The notes: generated by a model from the letters alone, not told the origin. Numbered from the stretch's first letter, positions 7,978 to 17,902 are shown. The stretch is 64,000 nucleotides of DNA from Nitrospirillum sp034653275 (GCF_034653275.1 NZ_JAYEES010000003.1:2542001-2606000), one strand, 5' to 3'. Numbers and translations: made by a program.

Positions 7978-9141
7978 ATGGTGCGGGGAATTCGGGCGGC
8001 GTTGGCCGCTCTCATGGTGGCTGGGCTGGCGGCAATGGCGCCCGCCCCGGCCGACGCCGCCTGGTACACGGGGCGCAACGTCACGGTGGACCAGACGGCC
8101 GATGATACGGTCATCGCCTTGGGGCGCAACGTCCAGCTCAACAGCGCGGTGGCCGGCAGCGCCATCCTGATCAGCTCCACCGCCACGGTCGGCGGCACGG
8201 TGGCCGACAGCCTGATCGTGGTCTCGGGCAGCACCACGCTGACGGGCCAGGTGGGCGGCGACGTCGTGCTGGTGGCCGGCAACATCGACATGCAGAAGGG
8301 CTCCGTCGTGTCCGGCGACGCCACGCTGCTGGGCGGCGAGGTCACGCTGAACGGCACGGTGGCCGGCGACGTGGCCGTGAAGGGCGGCGAGCTGACCGTG
8401 GCCGGCACCATCATGGGCGACGTCGACGCCACCTCCGGCAAGCTGATCCTGCAGCCCGGCGCCCACATCATGGGCGACGTCACCTTCAGCGGCGGCCATG
8501 CGCTGGAACTGCCGGCCGGCGCCCATATCGAGGGCAAGGTCCAGTACAAGGGCGACGGCATGGAACACCATCGCCACCGCGACCGGGATGAGGACGCCGA
8601 CAACGACAGCGGCAACGATACCCGTGGCCACCATCACAGCGGCTGGCACATCTGGATGCCCTGGTTCGGCGGCATCGGCATGATCAGCTTCGCCGTCGGC
8701 ATGCTGCTGGTGGGTGCCGTGCTCTATATCCTGTTCCCCGGCGCGGTCACCAACGTGGCCGCCGGGATCGCCGGCGACCCCGGCCCGGCGGCGGTGAAGG
8801 GCCTGGTGCTGCTGGTCGTGGTCCCGCTGTTCAGCCTGTTCTGCCTGATCACCATCATCGGCATCCCCGTGGCCCTGGTGCTGGGCTTCGCCTATATCCT
8901 GGCGCTGATGGTGGCGATGCCCCTGGCCGGCTTCGCCCTGGCCGACATGGTGACCCAGCGCCGGGGCCCGCCGGTCAGCCCGGGCGACCGCATCCGCCGC
9001 TATGCCCTGGTGGTGCTGATCCTGGCCGTGCTGCAGCTGATCCCCTTCGTGGGCGGGCTGGTGAAGTTCGGCCTGCTGATGATGGGCCTGGGTGGCCTGG
9101 TGAGCCACCTGCGCCGCCGGGGACCGGTGGCGGCCTACTGA
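7978..9141 (+). CDS. Secreted polymer-forming (bactofilin-like) membrane protein
   Basis: About 387 residues. A signal peptide (MVRGIRAALAALMVAGLAAM...ADA) is followed by about 150 residues of short hydrophobic beta repeats such as GSAILISSTATVGGTVAD and GDVVLVAGNIDMQKGSVV. These resemble the bactofilin/polymer-forming beta-helix. A His/Asp-rich linker (HHRHRDRDEDADNDSG) comes next, then three to four transmembrane helices near residues 225-380. Classical bactofilins are cytosolic; here the signal peptide implies a periplasmic beta domain anchored by the C-terminal membrane part. I chose the ATG at 7978 because it yields a clean signal peptide; the frame extends up to 7879. The stop overlaps the stop of the convergent Rrf2 gene. 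Function is unknown, probably envelope-related. Confidence 0.75.
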   Translation: MVRGIRAALAALMVAGLAAMAPAPADAAWYTGRNVTVDQTADDTVIALGRNVQLNSAVAGSAILISSTATVGGTVADSLIVVSGSTTLTGQVGGDVVLVAGNIDMQKGSVVSGDATLLGGEVTLNGTVAGDVAVKGGELTVAGTIMGDVDATSGKLILQPGAHIMGDVTFSGGHALELPAGAHIEGKVQYKGDGMEHHRHRDRDEDADNDSGNDTRGHHHSGWHIWMPWFGGIGMISFAVGMLLVGAVLYILFPGAVTNVAAGIAGDPGPAAVKGLVLLVVVPLFSLFCLITIIGIPVALVLGFAYILALMVAMPLAGFALADMVTQRRGPPVSPGDRIRRYALVVLILAVLQLIPFVGGLVKFGLLMMGLGGLVSHLRRRGPVAAY

Positions 9142-9608
9142 GCCGCCACCGCGTTAGGACATTGATGGGGGCGGCCCTGGTCCATCGCCGCCCGCAGGGC
9201 CTGTCCCTCCGCCAGGATGTCCGACAGATGCACCTGGGCCAGCGCCGATTCCAGCACGGCTTCGGCCTGGCCCAAGGCGCCTGCGATGGCCTGGTTGGCC
9301 AGATGCTCCACCACGCATGCCGCATGGTCGGCGCTGGGGCCGATGGTGAAGACCGACGCCGTCTCCAGCGCCCGGTGCACATCCAGCAAGGTGAGATCTT
9401 CCAAGGGCCGTGTCAGGCGCCAGCCGCCGCGCGGCCCCTTTTCCGAGGCGACATAGCCCCGGTCGCGCAGGCCCGCCATGGTCCGGCGCACCACCACCGG
9501 GTTGGTGTTCAGCATGCGGGCGATGGTGTCCGACGTGGCCGCCCCCTCGTGGCAGGCCATGTGGACCAGCACGTGCGCCATGCGCGCCAACCGCGAATCC
9601 TTGCTCAA
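9135..9608 (-). CDS. Rrf2-family transcriptional regulator
   Basis: A 157-residue Rrf2 protein: winged helix-turn-helix in the first 70 residues (TIARMLNTNPVVVRRTMAGL, then a GYVASEKGPRGGWRLTR wing), followed by a long dimerisation helix. It lacks the tight three-cysteine cluster of IscR, but has scattered cysteines near residue 19, in AACVVEH and in HQCP, so redox sensing is possible. The start is a TTG at 9608; an ATG at 9581 would remove part of the first helix. It is divergent from a flavoprotein with a CPYC redox motif, a common pairing that suggests it controls that gene. Its 3' end overlaps the convergent gene by 7 bases. Confidence 0.88.
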   Translation of the reverse strand: MSKDSRLARMAHVLVHMACHEGAATSDTIARMLNTNPVVVRRTMAGLRDRGYVASEKGPRGGWRLTRPLEDLTLLDVHRALETASVFTIGPSADHAACVVEHLANQAIAGALGQAEAVLESALAQVHLSDILAEGQALRAAMDQGRPHQCPNAVAAQ

Positions 9609-9686
9609 AACCCCTGACCTTTCCTGGTGACGGCCCCAGCCTAGCGGCCGTCGCCGCTATTCGCAACTGTGACAGTGGCGTATCGC

Positions 9687-9713
9687 TTGACGGCTCGGAT
9701 TGAATCGTAATAG
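9687..9713 (+). promoter_or_regulatory. Candidate promoter for the CPYC flavoprotein
   Basis: TTGACG (9687-9692) and TAATAG (9708-9713) are separated by 15 bases, which is short for a sigma-70 promoter. They lie in the AT-richer divergent region between the Rrf2 and flavoprotein genes, 33 bases before the latter's start. Confidence 0.35.
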
Positions 9714-9746
9714 TCAGAGTTACGTTTCATTCTCCGGAGACCCAAG

Positions 9747-10634
9747 ATGCGTTACGACGTCCTGATCATCGGCGGCAGCTACGCCGGCCTGTCGGCGGCC
9801 CTGCAGTTGGGCCGCGCCCGCCGCCGTGTGCTGGTGATCGACGCCGGCCAGCGCCGCAACCGCTTCGCTGACACCTCCCACGGCTTCTTGGGCCAGGACG
9901 GTGTGGCGCCCGGCCGGATCATCGCCACCGCTCGGGACCAGCTGGCGCGCTACACCACGGTGGAGGTGCGGGAGAGTGCGGCCATCGCCGTAAGGGGGGA
10001 TGAGGCCGGCTTCGTGGTGGAGACCAGTGGCGGTCCCGTGGCGGGCGCCCGCCTGATCCTGGCCAGCGGCGTGACCGACAGCCTTCCCGAGGTGCCGGGC
10101 CTGGCGGAGCGCTGGGGCCGCCATATCTTCCACTGCCCCTATTGCCATGGCTATGAGCTGAACCAGGGCCCCATCGGCGTGCTGGCCACCGGCCCCATGT
10201 CGCTGCACCACGCGCAGATGCTGCCCGACTGGGGCCCCACCACCCTGTTCCTGAACGGCGCGGTCGAGCCCGACGCCGCCGAGCTGGCGGATTTGGCCCG
10301 GCGCGGCGTGACGGTGGAGCGCACGCCCGTCGTCGGTTTCTTCGGCGCGGGCGCCGACATCCGCCTGGCCGACGGCCGCATCATCCCGCTGGCCGGCGTC
10401 TTCACCTTGGCCCGCGCCGGCATCACCGGTCCCCTGGCCGCCGAACTGGGCGTGGACATCGAGGATGGCCCCCTGGGGCAGTGCATCCGGGTGGACGTCA
10501 CGCAACAGACCAGCGTCCAGGGCGTCTTCGCCTGTGGCGACGTGGCGCGCATGGCCGGATCGGTCGCCCTGGCCGTGGCCAGCGGCACCATGGCCGGCGT
10601 GTCCGCCCACCGTTCCCTGATCTTCACGGCGTGA
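9747..10634 (+). CDS. Thioredoxin reductase-like NAD(P)/FAD oxidoreductase
   Basis: A 295-residue class II pyridine nucleotide-disulfide oxidoreductase. The FAD-binding Rossmann motif IIGGSYAGLSAA is at residues 7-18, the redox-active CPYC at 130-133, and the FAD-closing motif VFACGDVAR near 260. The NAD(P) motif is degenerate (VLATGPMSL), so electron transfer from NADPH may be altered. It is shorter than TrxB (about 315). It may reduce a thioredoxin-like partner or act as a redox sensor. The divergent Rrf2 gene is the probable regulator. The substrate is unknown. Confidence 0.88.
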   Translation: MRYDVLIIGGSYAGLSAALQLGRARRRVLVIDAGQRRNRFADTSHGFLGQDGVAPGRIIATARDQLARYTTVEVRESAAIAVRGDEAGFVVETSGGPVAGARLILASGVTDSLPEVPGLAERWGRHIFHCPYCHGYELNQGPIGVLATGPMSLHHAQMLPDWGPTTLFLNGAVEPDAAELADLARRGVTVERTPVVGFFGAGADIRLADGRIIPLAGVFTLARAGITGPLAAELGVDIEDGPLGQCIRVDVTQQTSVQGVFACGDVARMAGSVALAVASGTMAGVSAHRSLIFTA

Positions 10635-10707
10635 TGCTACTGAATACCCGGCCATGCTAATTAGGATAGTGCCCATAGCGCTCCGAGAAGCCGCCTAGAG
10701 GACCGCC

Positions 10708-11214
10708 ATGCTGAAACGAGTGCTGTTGATCATGCCGATCACGATGGCGCTGGACACCGCTGCGTATGCCGCCGAGGACGCAAACTGTGACCTGCCCCGG
10801 GCCATCAACGCCCGGGTGCTCCATGAGCTTTTGGGCCATCGGTCAGTTGAGATCATCAGCCGCGCAGGCCGGACCGACTGGAATTCCGATCCCCGCTTAT
10901 CCCAGTTGCTTAGCCTGTCCGCCGACTTCGGCACGGGCGCGGGTGACGTGGGTGTGCCATTGGCCTCGGGAATCGCGGGCGCCCGGGCCCTCGCCCTAAG
11001 GATGAACGCTGACAGCTATAGTTTCAAAGGCTGGGACTATATAGACGGACCGGTGAATGGCTGCGAGCTTCAACAGATAACAGTTGTCTTCAAGGACACG
11101 GGCCATAGGAGCTATTCCGAGCTCACGTTCCGATACATCAACGGTCGCTTGGTCACTGCCAAGGGCTGGCAGGGGTCTTACATCGAAGGGCCGCTGGAAC
11201 CTCCCGGCAAGTAA
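10708..11214 (+). CDS. Secreted protein of unknown function
   Basis: I do not recognise this 168-residue protein. It has a short signal peptide (MLKRVLLIMPITMALDTAAYA) and a mature part with two cysteines (NCDLPRAI, NGCELQQI) that could form a disulfide in the periplasm. The base composition in the second half (for example around 11020-11060) is less GC-rich than the neighbours, so recent acquisition is possible but not shown. It converges with psuG and starts 73 bases after the flavoprotein stop. Coding status is supported by the signal peptide and an uninterrupted frame. Confidence 0.65.
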   Translation: MLKRVLLIMPITMALDTAAYAAEDANCDLPRAINARVLHELLGHRSVEIISRAGRTDWNSDPRLSQLLSLSADFGTGAGDVGVPLASGIAGARALALRMNADSYSFKGWDYIDGPVNGCELQQITVVFKDTGHRSYSELTFRYINGRLVTAKGWQGSYIEGPLEPPGK

Positions 11215-11227
11215 GACCCCGCTGCGA

Positions 11228-12187
<960 letters not shown>

Positions 12188-12227
12188 GCCCGCCCCCGTT
12201 TGTCGTGATGCCCTCAGTCGCCGGGCG

Positions 12228-13001
12228 TTACAGCACCGCCGCCAGGCGCCGGATCAACTCGGCCGCCCCGGCCGCCGCGGCCCGGCAGAAGGCGGGAAAA
12301 TCCATGTGGCTGTCGGCCCCGGCCAGGTCGCTGAGGCTGCGCACCACCAGGTAGGGCACGCCCCAGCGCGTCGCCACCTGAGCCACCGACGCGCCCTCCA
12401 TCTCCACCGCTTGGGCGGAGAAGGTACGGAACAGCCGGTCGCGCGAGGTCTCGCAGTTCAGGAACTGGTCGCCCGTCAGCACGGTTCCGAAATGGATGCC
12501 GGGCACCCGCGCCTCCCCGCCCGTGGCTTCCGCCGACAGGGCCGGCAGCACCAGGCCGTCCAAGGCTGCCCGCGCCTTGGCCTCAAGTCCCTGATCCAGG
12601 TCATAGCCGTGAGTCTCGTCGAAGCCCGGCAGGGGCGGCACCCCCGGCTGGTAGACCTTCAGTTCGCCCTGGGCCAGGGCGCCGTAGTCATGCTGCACCA
12701 GGCGGGTGGCCACCACCACATCGCCGATGGCCAGATCCGGGTCCACGCCGCCGGCCACACCGGAAAACAGCAGGGCACGGCAGCCGAACACCTGCAACAG
12801 CAGGGTGGAGACGACGGCGGCGTTGACCTTACCGATGCCAGCCTCCACCAGCACCACCTGGCGGCCGTCCATGTCGCCCTGCCGGAAGGTGAAGCCCGCG
12901 ATGTCGCGCGTGCTCTCCGCCCGGAAATGCGCGCCGAAATGGGCGATCTCCTCCGGGATGGCGCAAATCAGCCCCAGCGGGCCGCCCTTCTGATCGGTCA
13001 T
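12228..13001 (-). CDS. mtnN: 5'-methylthioadenosine/S-adenosylhomocysteine nucleosidase
   Basis: A 257-residue MtnN/Pfs-type nucleosidase that hydrolyses methylthioadenosine and S-adenosylhomocysteine to adenine plus the thioribose product. Visible signatures are LGLICAIPEEI with the catalytic base, VLVEAGIGKVNAA, FSGVAGGVDP, VEMEGASVAQV and the active-site Asp in VRSLSDLAG. I use the ATG at 13001; another at 13025 would add eight residues. The open frame continues antisense through the helicase gene, but that extension is spurious. It is divergent from the helicase gene and leads the mtnN-psuG unit. Confidence 0.9.
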   Translation of the reverse strand: MTDQKGGPLGLICAIPEEIAHFGAHFRAESTRDIAGFTFRQGDMDGRQVVLVEAGIGKVNAAVVSTLLLQVFGCRALLFSGVAGGVDPDLAIGDVVVATRLVQHDYGALAQGELKVYQPGVPPLPGFDETHGYDLDQGLEAKARAALDGLVLPALSAEATGGEARVPGIHFGTVLTGDQFLNCETSRDRLFRTFSAQAVEMEGASVAQVATRWGVPYLVVRSLSDLAGADSHMDFPAFCRAAAAGAAELIRRLAAVL

Positions 13002-13094
13002 GTCGGACTTGATCCCATTGGTCATACCAGGGGCCGGCGGCACGCCCCCACACAAAGGCGGACGCCGGGCCTGAACCTCATATATCCTGAGGGC

Positions 13095-15584
13095 ATGCCG
13101 CCTGTCGCGCCAATCCCTGTTCCAGGGCCAGATCCAGAGCTGTTGCCCGCCAACATCGCGGGCTGGTTCGCCCATCGCGGCTGGACGCCCCACACCCACC
13201 AGCTGGAGATGCTGCGCGCCGCCCAGCGGGGCGAGCACACGCTGCTGATCGCCCCCACCGGCGGCGGCAAGACGCTGGCGGGATTCCTGCCCAGCCTGAT
13301 CGACCTGTCGGAACGCCCGCGCGAGGGGCTGCACACCCTTTACATCTCCCCCCTCAAGGCGCTGGCGGTGGACATCGCCCGCAACCTGGAACAACCGGTG
13401 GCGGAGCTGCGCCTGCCCATCCGGGTGGAGACGCGGACCGGCGACACACCGGAGGCCAAGCGCCGCCGCCAGCGCGCCCACCCGCCGCAAATCCTGATGA
13501 CCACGGTGGAAAGCCTGGCGCTGCTGCTGTCGTATCCAGAGGCGGCGACGCTGTTCGGCACCCTGCGCACCATCATCGTGGATGAGCTGCACGCCCTGGC
13601 CGGCAGCAAGCGCGGCGATCTGCTGGCCCTGCACCTGGCGCGGCTGGCCAGCCTGGCGCCCGGCGCCCGCCGGGTGGGCCTGTCCGCCACCGTGGCGCAT
13701 CCCCAGGCGCTGGCCGACTACCTGGCCCTGCCCCATCATCCCGTCGCCCCCGCGACCCCGGTCAACATCGTGCGCGGCGCCCCCGGCGCCCCGGCGGAGG
13801 TGGGCATTCTGCTGACCATGGAGATCCCCTGGGGCGGGCACATGGCGCTGCAGACCATGCCGGACGTCTATGAGCAGGTGAAGGCCTGCGGCACCACCCT
13901 GATTTTCGTGAACACCCGCGCCCAGGCCGAACTGGTGTTCCAGGAGCTGTGGCGGGTGAACGCCGACGCCCTGCCCATCGCCCTGCACCACGGCAGCCTG
14001 TCGACCGAGCAGCGCCGCAAGGTGGAGGCGGCGATGGCGCGGGGCGCCTTGCGCGCCGTGGTCGCCACCAGTTCGCTGGACCTGGGCATCGACTGGGCCG
14101 CCGTGGACCTGGTGGTGCAGATCGGGGCACCCAAGGGCGTCAGCCGCCTGCTGCAGCGCATCGGCCGCGCCAACCACCGCATCGACCTGACCTCCCGCGC
14201 CCTGCTCGTTCCGGCCAACCGGTTCGAGGTGCTGGAGTGCAAGGCCGCCATCGACGCCGTGCACGCTGGTACCCTGGACGGCGACCCGCCCCGCCCCGGC
14301 GGGCTGGAGGTGCTGGCCCAGCATGTGGTGGGCACCGCCTGCGCCGGGCCCTTCGACGCGGACCATCTCTATGCGGAGGTCGCCAGCTGCGCGCCTTACG
14401 CCAGCCTGACGCGGGAGCGGTTCGAGCAGGTGATGGATTTCGTCGCCACCGGCGGCTACGCGCTCAGGGCCTATGAACGCTTCCAGCGCCTGCGCCGGCG
14501 GGAGGATGGCCTGTGGCAGCTGGCCAATTACCAGGTGGCGCGGCAGTACCGCCTGAACGTCGGCACCATCGTGGAGGAGCCGACGGTCAAGGTCCGAATG
14601 TCCAACGGCGGTTCCATCGGCGACGTGGAGGAATATTTCATCCAGGGCCTGGTGCCGGGCGACACCTTCATCTTCGGCGGCCAGCTGCTGCGCTTCGTCG
14701 GCATGCGCGACAATGCCGCCATCGTGGTCAAGGGCGGCCAGGGCCAGCCCAAGGTGCCGGTCTATGCCGGCGGCCGCCTGCCCTTGACCACCCATCTGGC
14801 CGACCGCGTGCGCGCCATGCTGGCCGACCCCGGCCAATGGCGCGACCTGCCGGCAGAGGTGGCGGAATGGCTGCGCATCCAGCGCTATGTCTCGGCCCTG
14901 CCCGACCGCACCGGCCTGCTGGTGGAAACCTTCCCCCGCGGCGGCAAGGAATTCCTGGTGGCTTACACCTTCGAGGGCCGCAACGCCCACCAGACCCTAG
15001 GCATGCTGCTGACCCGCCGCATGGAGCGGCTGGGCCTGCACCCGCTGGGCTTCGTCGCCACCGACTATGTGCTGGCCATCTGGTCGCTGAGCACCGCCAC
15101 CGACATGGATGCCCTGTTCGCCCAGGACATGCTGGGCGACGATCTGGAGGAATGGATGGACGAGTCCAGCATGCTGCGCCGGACCTTCCAGACCGTGGCC
15201 ACCATCGCCGGCACGCTGGAGCGCCGCCACCCGGGCGAAGAGAAGACTAAGCGCCAGATGACCGTCAGCGCCGACCTGATCTACGACGTGCTGCGCCGCC
15301 ACGATCCCGGCCACCTGCTGCTGCAGGCCACCCGCGCCGAGGCCGCCGCCGGCCTGACCGATGTGCGCCGCCTGGCCGACATGCTGGCCCGTGTGAAGGG
15401 GCACATCCGCCACATGGCGCTGGACCGCATCTCCCCCCTGGCGGTGCCCGTGCTGCTGGAGATCGGCCGTGTCATGGTGGGCGGCCGCGCGGACGAGGTG
15501 CTGTTGCAGGAGGCGGCCGAGGAACTGGCGGCCGAGGCCCTGCCCAAGACCATGCGGCAGGGCCAGGGGCTGTTGCCTTTTTGA
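13095..15584 (+). CDS. Ligase-associated Lhr-type DEXH-box DNA helicase
   Basis: An 829-residue superfamily 2 helicase. Visible motifs are Walker A APTGGGKT near residue 50, TTVESLALLL, DELHAL (motif II), GLSATV (motif III), VATSSLDLGIDW (motif V) and QRIGRANH (motif VI). A winged-helix and Lhr-core region with a DUF4010/DEAD-associated-type tail follows. This length and layout match the helicase usually grouped with an ATP-dependent DNA ligase, an MBL-fold exonuclease and the phosphoesterase PdeM. PdeM lies 1.5 kb downstream, but the ligase and exonuclease are not in the window. The ATG at 13095 has GAGGG just upstream. It acts on DNA in the cytoplasm; repair role inferred from family. Confidence 0.92.
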   Translation: MPPVAPIPVPGPDPELLPANIAGWFAHRGWTPHTHQLEMLRAAQRGEHTLLIAPTGGGKTLAGFLPSLIDLSERPREGLHTLYISPLKALAVDIARNLEQPVAELRLPIRVETRTGDTPEAKRRRQRAHPPQILMTTVESLALLLSYPEAATLFGTLRTIIVDELHALAGSKRGDLLALHLARLASLAPGARRVGLSATVAHPQALADYLALPHHPVAPATPVNIVRGAPGAPAEVGILLTMEIPWGGHMALQTMPDVYEQVKACGTTLIFVNTRAQAELVFQELWRVNADALPIALHHGSLSTEQRRKVEAAMARGALRAVVATSSLDLGIDWAAVDLVVQIGAPKGVSRLLQRIGRANHRIDLTSRALLVPANRFEVLECKAAIDAVHAGTLDGDPPRPGGLEVLAQHVVGTACAGPFDADHLYAEVASCAPYASLTRERFEQVMDFVATGGYALRAYERFQRLRRREDGLWQLANYQVARQYRLNVGTIVEEPTVKVRMSNGGSIGDVEEYFIQGLVPGDTFIFGGQLLRFVGMRDNAAIVVKGGQGQPKVPVYAGGRLPLTTHLADRVRAMLADPGQWRDLPAEVAEWLRIQRYVSALPDRTGLLVETFPRGGKEFLVAYTFEGRNAHQTLGMLLTRRMERLGLHPLGFVATDYVLAIWSLSTATDMDALFAQDMLGDDLEEWMDESSMLRRTFQTVATIAGTLERRHPGEEKTKRQMTVSADLIYDVLRRHDPGHLLLQATRAEAAAGLTDVRRLADMLARVKGHIRHMALDRISPLAVPVLLEIGRVMVGGRADEVLLQEAAEELAAEALPKTMRQGQGLLPF

Positions 15585-15597
15585 GGCGGTGGACGAC

Positions 15598-15628
15598 AAA
15601 ACGGCGCGGGATCGCTCCCGCGCCGTTT
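15598..15628. terminator. Bidirectional terminator between the helicase and decarboxylase genes
   Basis: A perfect 13-bp stem, AAACGGCGCGGGA/TCCCGCGCCGTTT, with loop TCGC lies between convergent genes. The A/T ends of the stem supply short U-runs on either strand, so it can stop transcription from both sides. Confidence 0.75.
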
Positions 15629-15650
15629 GGAACCGTCGTCGCCGCCCGCG

Positions 15651-16001
15651 TCAGCCGGCGTTGGACGGGTGGGTGTCGTAGGCGTCCATGACGCGGGTGG
15701 TGTAGACTAGGGCGGCACCGGCGCCGATGGCCACGGCCACGCCCAGGGCCTCGGCGATTTCCTCCTTGGTCGCGCCGTTCTTGATGGCGGCGTCGGTGTG
15801 GACGGTGATACAGCCGTCGCACTTCACGCTCACGGCCACCGCCAGGGCGATCAGCTCGCGGGTCTTGGCGTCGAGGTGGTTGGTGTGCTGGCCGGCGCCG
15901 CTGATGGTGATGTAGCCCTTCACCGTGTCGGGGCTGAGTTTGGCGTAGGCACCGACGCCGGCGCCAATCTGCTGACGATACTGGTTCCAATCGAGCATCA
16001 T
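15651..16001 (-). CDS. Carboxymuconolactone decarboxylase/AhpD-like protein
   Basis: A 116-residue all-helical protein of the carboxymuconolactone decarboxylase fold with the AhpD-type CxxC: VKCDGCITVHTDAAIKNGAT near residues 60-77. Proteins of this small single-domain type are usually peroxidase-like or detoxification enzymes using the CxxC-His site, not true decarboxylases. The start has two adjacent ATGs (16001 and 15998) after a strong AAGGAAG ribosome site. It is divergent from an AraC-type regulator, a frequent pairing that suggests direct regulation. Confidence 0.9.
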   Translation of the reverse strand: MMLDWNQYRQQIGAGVGAYAKLSPDTVKGYITISGAGQHTNHLDAKTRELIALAVAVSVKCDGCITVHTDAAIKNGATKEEIAEALGVAVAIGAGAALVYTTRVMDAYDTHPSNAG

Positions 16002-16172
16002 GATCTGCTTCCTTTCCTCTACGGGGTCATCTGCGGGGCGCCGCGGGGTGAGGCGCCATCCGGGGGGTGTTTCGATGAGTGAAAGGTAGCGCCGGCCCGC
16101 CCGCCGCTGAATGCCCGGGCGGATCGAGGTCATGACCGGCAGGATCAACGTTGGCTGGGTGAAGCAAAGTCG

Positions 16173-17117
16173 ATGGACGACGATCGCAACGATGTGCTGA
16201 GCGCGCTGGCCCCCCTGATCCAGGTGCGCCCGCAGGTGGAGCAGCACTGCCTGTTCGGGCCCGGCTGGTCGGCCCCGCACGGGCGGGAACCCTTCGGTCT
16301 GGCGCCCTTCCACATCGTGACGGCGGGCAAGGCCCAGGTGCTGTTGCCCGACCTGGACCGGACGCTGGACCTGAGCGACGGCGATGTCCTTTTGTTGCCC
16401 CATGGCGCGCGGCACACGGTCCGCACCGCCGGCGCCCCGGCCGACGCCACAACAAGACTGGAGCGTCACGACAACGGCGTGGTGGAGGTGCGGCGGACCA
16501 GCGACCTGTCCGGGGGCACCTCTCCCGCCCCGGCCCTGGACCTGATCTGCGGGCGATTCGCCTTTGAGCGCGTGGCCGACAACCCGCTGCTGGCCCTGTT
16601 GCCGGAAGCGGTGCACCTGCGCGGCGGTGGGCAGCGCCTGGCCCGGCTGGTGGAAACCATCCGCGATGAGGTGGCCGCCCCCCGCCCCGGCGCCCGCGCC
16701 ATCGCCACCGACCTGGCCCGCGCCCTGTTCACCATGATCCTGCGCGGACACCTGGAGGATCACGGCGAGGGCACCGAGGTGGCGGGACTGCTGGCCCGGC
16801 CGGCGACCGCCCGCGTGGTGGCGGCCCTGGTGGGCGATCCCGCCCGGCCCTGGACCCTGGACGAACTGGCGGACCAGGCCCATCTTTCCCGCGCCAGCCT
16901 GGTGCGCGCCTTCCGCGCCGCCGGCGCCCCCGCCCCGCTGGCCTTCCTGGCCCAGGTGCGCATGACGCTGGCCGTGCGCCACCTGGTGGCGGAGGGGCTG
17001 TCGCTGGCGGAGACGGCGGCCCGCGTGGGCTATGAATCCGAAAGCGCGTTCAGCCGCGCCTTCAAACGCCATTACAATGCCGCCCCCGGGGATTACCGGG
17101 ACGCGGCACGCGCCTGA
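16173..17117 (+). CDS. AraC-family regulator with cupin domain
   Basis: A 314-residue regulator. Residues 1-200 form a cupin-type ligand-binding domain (HIVTAGKAQVLLP, DGDVLLLPHGARHTV). The C-terminal 105 residues hold two AraC helix-turn-helix units (TLDELADQAHLSRASLVRAF and LAETAARVGYESESAFSRAF). It is divergent from the AhpD-like gene with 171 bases between starts, and probably controls it. The inducer is unknown. This pair separates the helicase gene from pdeM. Confidence 0.92.
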   Translation: MDDDRNDVLSALAPLIQVRPQVEQHCLFGPGWSAPHGREPFGLAPFHIVTAGKAQVLLPDLDRTLDLSDGDVLLLPHGARHTVRTAGAPADATTRLERHDNGVVEVRRTSDLSGGTSPAPALDLICGRFAFERVADNPLLALLPEAVHLRGGGQRLARLVETIRDEVAAPRPGARAIATDLARALFTMILRGHLEDHGEGTEVAGLLARPATARVVAALVGDPARPWTLDELADQAHLSRASLVRAFRAAGAPAPLAFLAQVRMTLAVRHLVAEGLSLAETAARVGYESESAFSRAFKRHYNAAPGDYRDAARA

Positions 17118-17137
17118 CTGATGGGGATCCTTTTCGC

Positions 17138-17902
17138 ATGAACGCCCGTTTCGGCACCGGCAGCACCGGCGACCAGACCAGCCTGACCGTCAACGGGACC
17201 GTGGTGCTGGCGGATGCCAGCGGCGCCCTGTTCTGGCCGGACCGGGGCCTGCTGGTGGTGGCGGATCTGCATCTGGAAAAGGGCACGGCCTTCGCCGGGC
17301 GCGGCACCCTTCTGCCGCCCTACGACACCGCCGCCACGCTGGCCCGGCTGGAGGCGGTCTGCCGCCGCCTGGCGCCGCGGCGCGTCCTGTGCCTGGGCGA
17401 CAGCTTCCATGACCCGCGCGCGGGCGCCCGCGTGTCGGCCGGCGATGGCCGCCGCTTGGCAGGGCTGATCCAGGCCCATGACTGGCTGTGGGTGGTGGGT
17501 AACCACGACCCGGCGCCGCCGCCGGATTGGGGGGGCCAGGTGGTGGACGATTGGGTGGAGGGGCCCCTGATCTTCCGGCATGAGGCGCAGATCACCGCGC
17601 CGGGAGACATCACCCCGGCCGGTGAAATTTCCGGCCACTATCATCCCAAGGCCAGCGTGCCCACGCGGGCGCGGCGGGTGGGCGGACGCTGCTTCGTCAC
17701 CGACGGCCAACGCCTGGTGCTGCCGGCCTTCGGCGCCTACACCGGCGGACTGGACGTGCGCGAGGCGGCACTACGCCGGCTGTTCCCGGGCGCGTTCAGC
17801 ATCGTGCTGCTGCACCGGGACCGCGGCTACGCGTTCCACTCAAGCCATATCCTGGGGAACCATATCCTGGGGCCCGACCTGGCGGATACCGGCACATATT
17901 GA
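17138..17902 (+). CDS. pdeM: Ligase-associated DNA damage response endonuclease PdeM
   Basis: A 254-residue calcineurin-like metallophosphoesterase. All metal motifs are visible: VADLHLEKG (D-x-H) near residue 46, CLGDSFHD near 87, WVVGNHDP near 119 and EISGHYHPKA near 167. Its family is normally encoded beside a ligase-associated helicase, ATP-dependent ligase and MBL exonuclease; here the helicase lies 1.5 kb upstream, past two unrelated genes. Near the C-terminus a 15-base in-frame tandem repeat (CATATCCTGGGG twice, 17849-17875) doubles HILG. It lies 20 bases after the AraC stop. Activity on DNA is inferred from family. Confidence 0.88.
   Translation: MNARFGTGSTGDQTSLTVNGTVVLADASGALFWPDRGLLVVADLHLEKGTAFAGRGTLLPPYDTAATLARLEAVCRRLAPRRVLCLGDSFHDPRAGARVSAGDGRRLAGLIQAHDWLWVVGNHDPAPPPDWGGQVVDDWVEGPLIFRHEAQITAPGDITPAGEISGHYHPKASVPTRARRVGGRCFVTDGQRLVLPAFGAYTGGLDVREAALRRLFPGAFSIVLLHRDRGYAFHSSHILGNHILGPDLADTGTY

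Noticed and set aside
13026..14990. Antisense extension of the mtnN frame through the helicase gene (920 residues in all)
   Set aside because: Only the last 260 residues match a known enzyme; the rest is a shadow of the helicase on the other strand.
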